A stretch of DNA of 64,000 bases from Pseudomonas sp. Bout1. GTDB taxonomy: Bacteria; Pseudomonadota; Gammaproteobacteria; Pseudomonadales; Pseudomonadaceae. Both the position numbers and the translations under genes were made by a program. The notes under the pieces are model-generated. The model was not told where the DNA came from, made no database searches, and worked only from the letters and a program-made list of their open reading frames with translations. Below, in pieces: positions 62,325-64,000 of the stretch (its first letter is position 1; each line of letters begins with the position of its first letter). The stretch covers positions 5,099,001-5,163,000 of the forward strand of contig NZ_JAVIWK010000001.1 of the NCBI RefSeq assembly GCF_034314165.1. The letters are read 5' to 3'.

Positions 62325-63490
62325 TATTTGCCCTCCGCAGCTTTGACAACTTGTTGAGCAGCGTCGGTCAGGCTGGTAGCAGCGATGATGTTCAAACCGC
62401 TTTCTGCCAGTACTTTAGCGCCCAGTTCAGCGTTGTTACCTTCAAGGCGAACAACAACCGGGATTTTAACGCCGACTTCTTTCACTGCACCGATGATGCC
62501 TTCGGCAATCATGTCGCAACGAACGATGCCGCCGAAGATGTTGACCAATACTGCAGCGACGTTGGAGTCGGACAGGATGATCTTGAACGCTTCGGTAACG
62601 CGTTCTTTGGTGGCACCGCCGCCTACGTCGAGGAAGTTGGCTGGTTTGCCGCCATGCAGGTTGACGATGTCCATGGTACCCATGGCCAGGCCAGCACCGT
62701 TGACCATGCAACCGATGTTACCTTCCAGGGCTACGTAGTTCAGTTCGAACTTGGCAGCGTGCGCTTCGCGCGGATCGTCTTGCGACGGATCGTGGAAAGT
62801 CTTCAGCTTAGGCTGACGGTACATGGCGTTGGCGTCGATGTTGATCTTGGCGTCGAGGCAATGCAGATCGCCGTCAGCCTTGATCACCAGCGGGTTCACT
62901 TCCAGCAGGGCCAGATCGTGATCCTGGAACAGTTTGGCCAGACCTACAAAGATCTTGGCGAACTGGGCAACTTGCTTGCCTTCCAGACCCAACTGGAATG
63001 CCAGCTCGCGACCCTGGAATGGCTGCGCGCCAACCAGTGGATCGATAGTGGCTTTCAGAATTTTTTCTGGGGTTTCTTCGGCGATCTTCTCAATGTCCAC
63101 GCCACCTTCGGTGGAGGCCATGAACACGATGCGACGGCTCGAACGGTCAACGACAGCGCCCAGGTACAGCTCTTTATCGATATCAGTGCACGATTCAACC
63201 AGGATCTTGGTGACTGGCTGGCCATTGGCATCAGTCTGGTAAGTCACCAGACGCTTGCCCAGCCACTGCTGAGCGAAGGCTTTGGCGTCTTCTTTGCTGC
63301 GAACCAGCTTAACGCCGCCCGCTTTACCGCGACCACCAGCGTGGACCTGGGCTTTGACAACCCACTCGGTGCCGCCGATTTTGTCGCAAGCTTCTGCTGC
63401 TGCTTCCGGGGTGTCTACTGCGTAACCCTTGGATACTGGCAGGCCGTACTCAGCGAACAGCTGCTTACCCTGATACTCGTGAAGATTCAT
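62324..63490 (-). CDS. sucC: Succinyl-CoA synthetase beta subunit
   Basis: 388 residues from the ATG at 63490. ATP-grasp fold: [39 protein letters not shown], and the conserved [20 protein letters not shown]. Binds ATP/ADP and succinate while SucD carries the phospho-His. Coupled to sucD; a nested hairpin in the 214-base gap to lpd may separate or attenuate the transcripts. Confidence 0.98.
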   Translation of the reverse strand: MNLHEYQGKQLFAEYGLPVSKGYAVDTPEAAAEACDKIGGTEWVVKAQVHAGGRGKAGGVKLVRSKEDAKAFAQQWLGKRLVTYQTDANGQPVTKILVESCTDIDKELYLGAVVDRSSRRIVFMASTEGGVDIEKIAEETPEKILKATIDPLVGAQPFQGRELAFQLGLEGKQVAQFAKIFVGLAKLFQDHDLALLEVNPLVIKADGDLHCLDAKINIDANAMYRQPKLKTFHDPSQDDPREAHAAKFELNYVALEGNIGCMVNGAGLAMGTMDIVNLHGGKPANFLDVGGGATKERVTEAFKIILSDSNVAAVLVNIFGGIVRCDMIAEGIIGAVKEVGVKIPVVVRLEGNNAELGAKVLAESGLNIIAATSLTDAAQQVVKAAEGK

Positions 63491-63614
63491 GCTTATTACC
63501 GTCTTCGTTAGGTACTGCGCATTCGGCGCTGCGCTCTTTATTGAGTGCCGCGCCACCTGTGACTGCTGCTTGCACAGTCAAACCACCAAAGGCCTGAACC
63601 CTGGGTGGTGAAAC

Positions 63615-63660
63615 TGCGCAAGACTGCGTCCAGCGGATATTCCGCGGTGAGTCTTGCGCA
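63615..63660 (-). promoter_or_regulatory. Nested hairpin between lpd and sucC
   Basis: Outer stem TGCGCAAGACT (63615-63625) / AGTCTTGCGCA (63650-63660), perfect over 11 bases; inside it GCGGA (63633-63637) pairs with TCCGC (63641-63645). No U-run follows on the minus strand, so RNA stabilisation, processing or attenuation between lpd and sucCD is more likely than simple termination. Confidence 0.6.
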
Positions 63661-63704
63661 CAAGGCTCACGACGGGCAACCGCCGTGGTTTCTTATTATC
63701 TCGC

Positions 63705-64000
<296 letters not shown>

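Overview
The window is a chromosomal segment of a fluorescent-group Pseudomonas (P. fluorescens or a close relative). I infer this from the high GC content, from FabA/FabB, GpsA, FadE and SucCD/Lpd proteins that read as typical of the genus, and from dense REP/REPIN repeats built on the words GAGCGGGCTTGCCCC and TGTAGGAGCTGGCTTGCC. Gene order is mostly core genome: there is no integrase, transposase, phage module or CRISPR array. Several neighbourhoods resemble P. aeruginosa gene orders that I recall from memory.

Region 1 (1-9400): a truncated MFS-acyltransferase fusion, a TDT-family transporter, a cupin, an MFS efflux pump facing a TetR regulator across a strong candidate operator, the first 770 bp palindromic element, an ABC-2 exporter pair, a glutathione S-transferase and a transglutaminase-like protein. 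Region 2 (9594-16490): FadE, a small conserved protein, a REPIN, a LysR regulator facing an AlaX editing protein, and an acetyltransferase-PhoD pair. Region 3 (16678-23064): a self-contained TonB uptake operon in the order exbD-tonB-receptor-exbB, followed by a secreted phospholipase D-like protein and two small lipoproteins. Facing the PhoD operon, it looks like a phosphoester-scavenging locus.

Region 4 (23121-35411): a duplicated tRNA-Glu/tRNA-Gly pair with a stringent-type promoter and a terminator, an HBM chemoreceptor, a MocR regulator, oxidoreductases, pyrF, an OmpR/EnvZ-type two-component system and an AI-2E-family permease. Region 5 (35485-41180): an acyl-CoA ligase, thioesterase and two hydrolases in one co-directional run, then the second palindromic element. 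Region 6 (41188-52667): sixA, a DUF4389 protein and gpsA facing a three-gene operon of TonB-dependent receptor, periplasmic binding protein and hybrid histidine kinase. The kinase resembles P. aeruginosa PA1611. fabA-fabB, the third palindromic element and a chemoreceptor follow. Region 7 (52816-64000): exported amidohydrolase, OsmC, pirin, dienelactone hydrolase, htpG, two thioesterases, an Ala-rich lipoprotein, brnQ, and sucC-sucD downstream of the end of lpd.

Most worth following: (1) three copies of a roughly 770 bp nested palindrome, each with a REPIN at its centre, whose internal stems differ between copies by compensatory changes; (2) the receptor / binding protein / hybrid kinase operon, which reads as an envelope-spanning sensor rather than a transporter; (3) the dedicated TonB-ExbBD-receptor-phospholipase operon beside PhoD. 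All calls come from reading the sequence; no database search was run.
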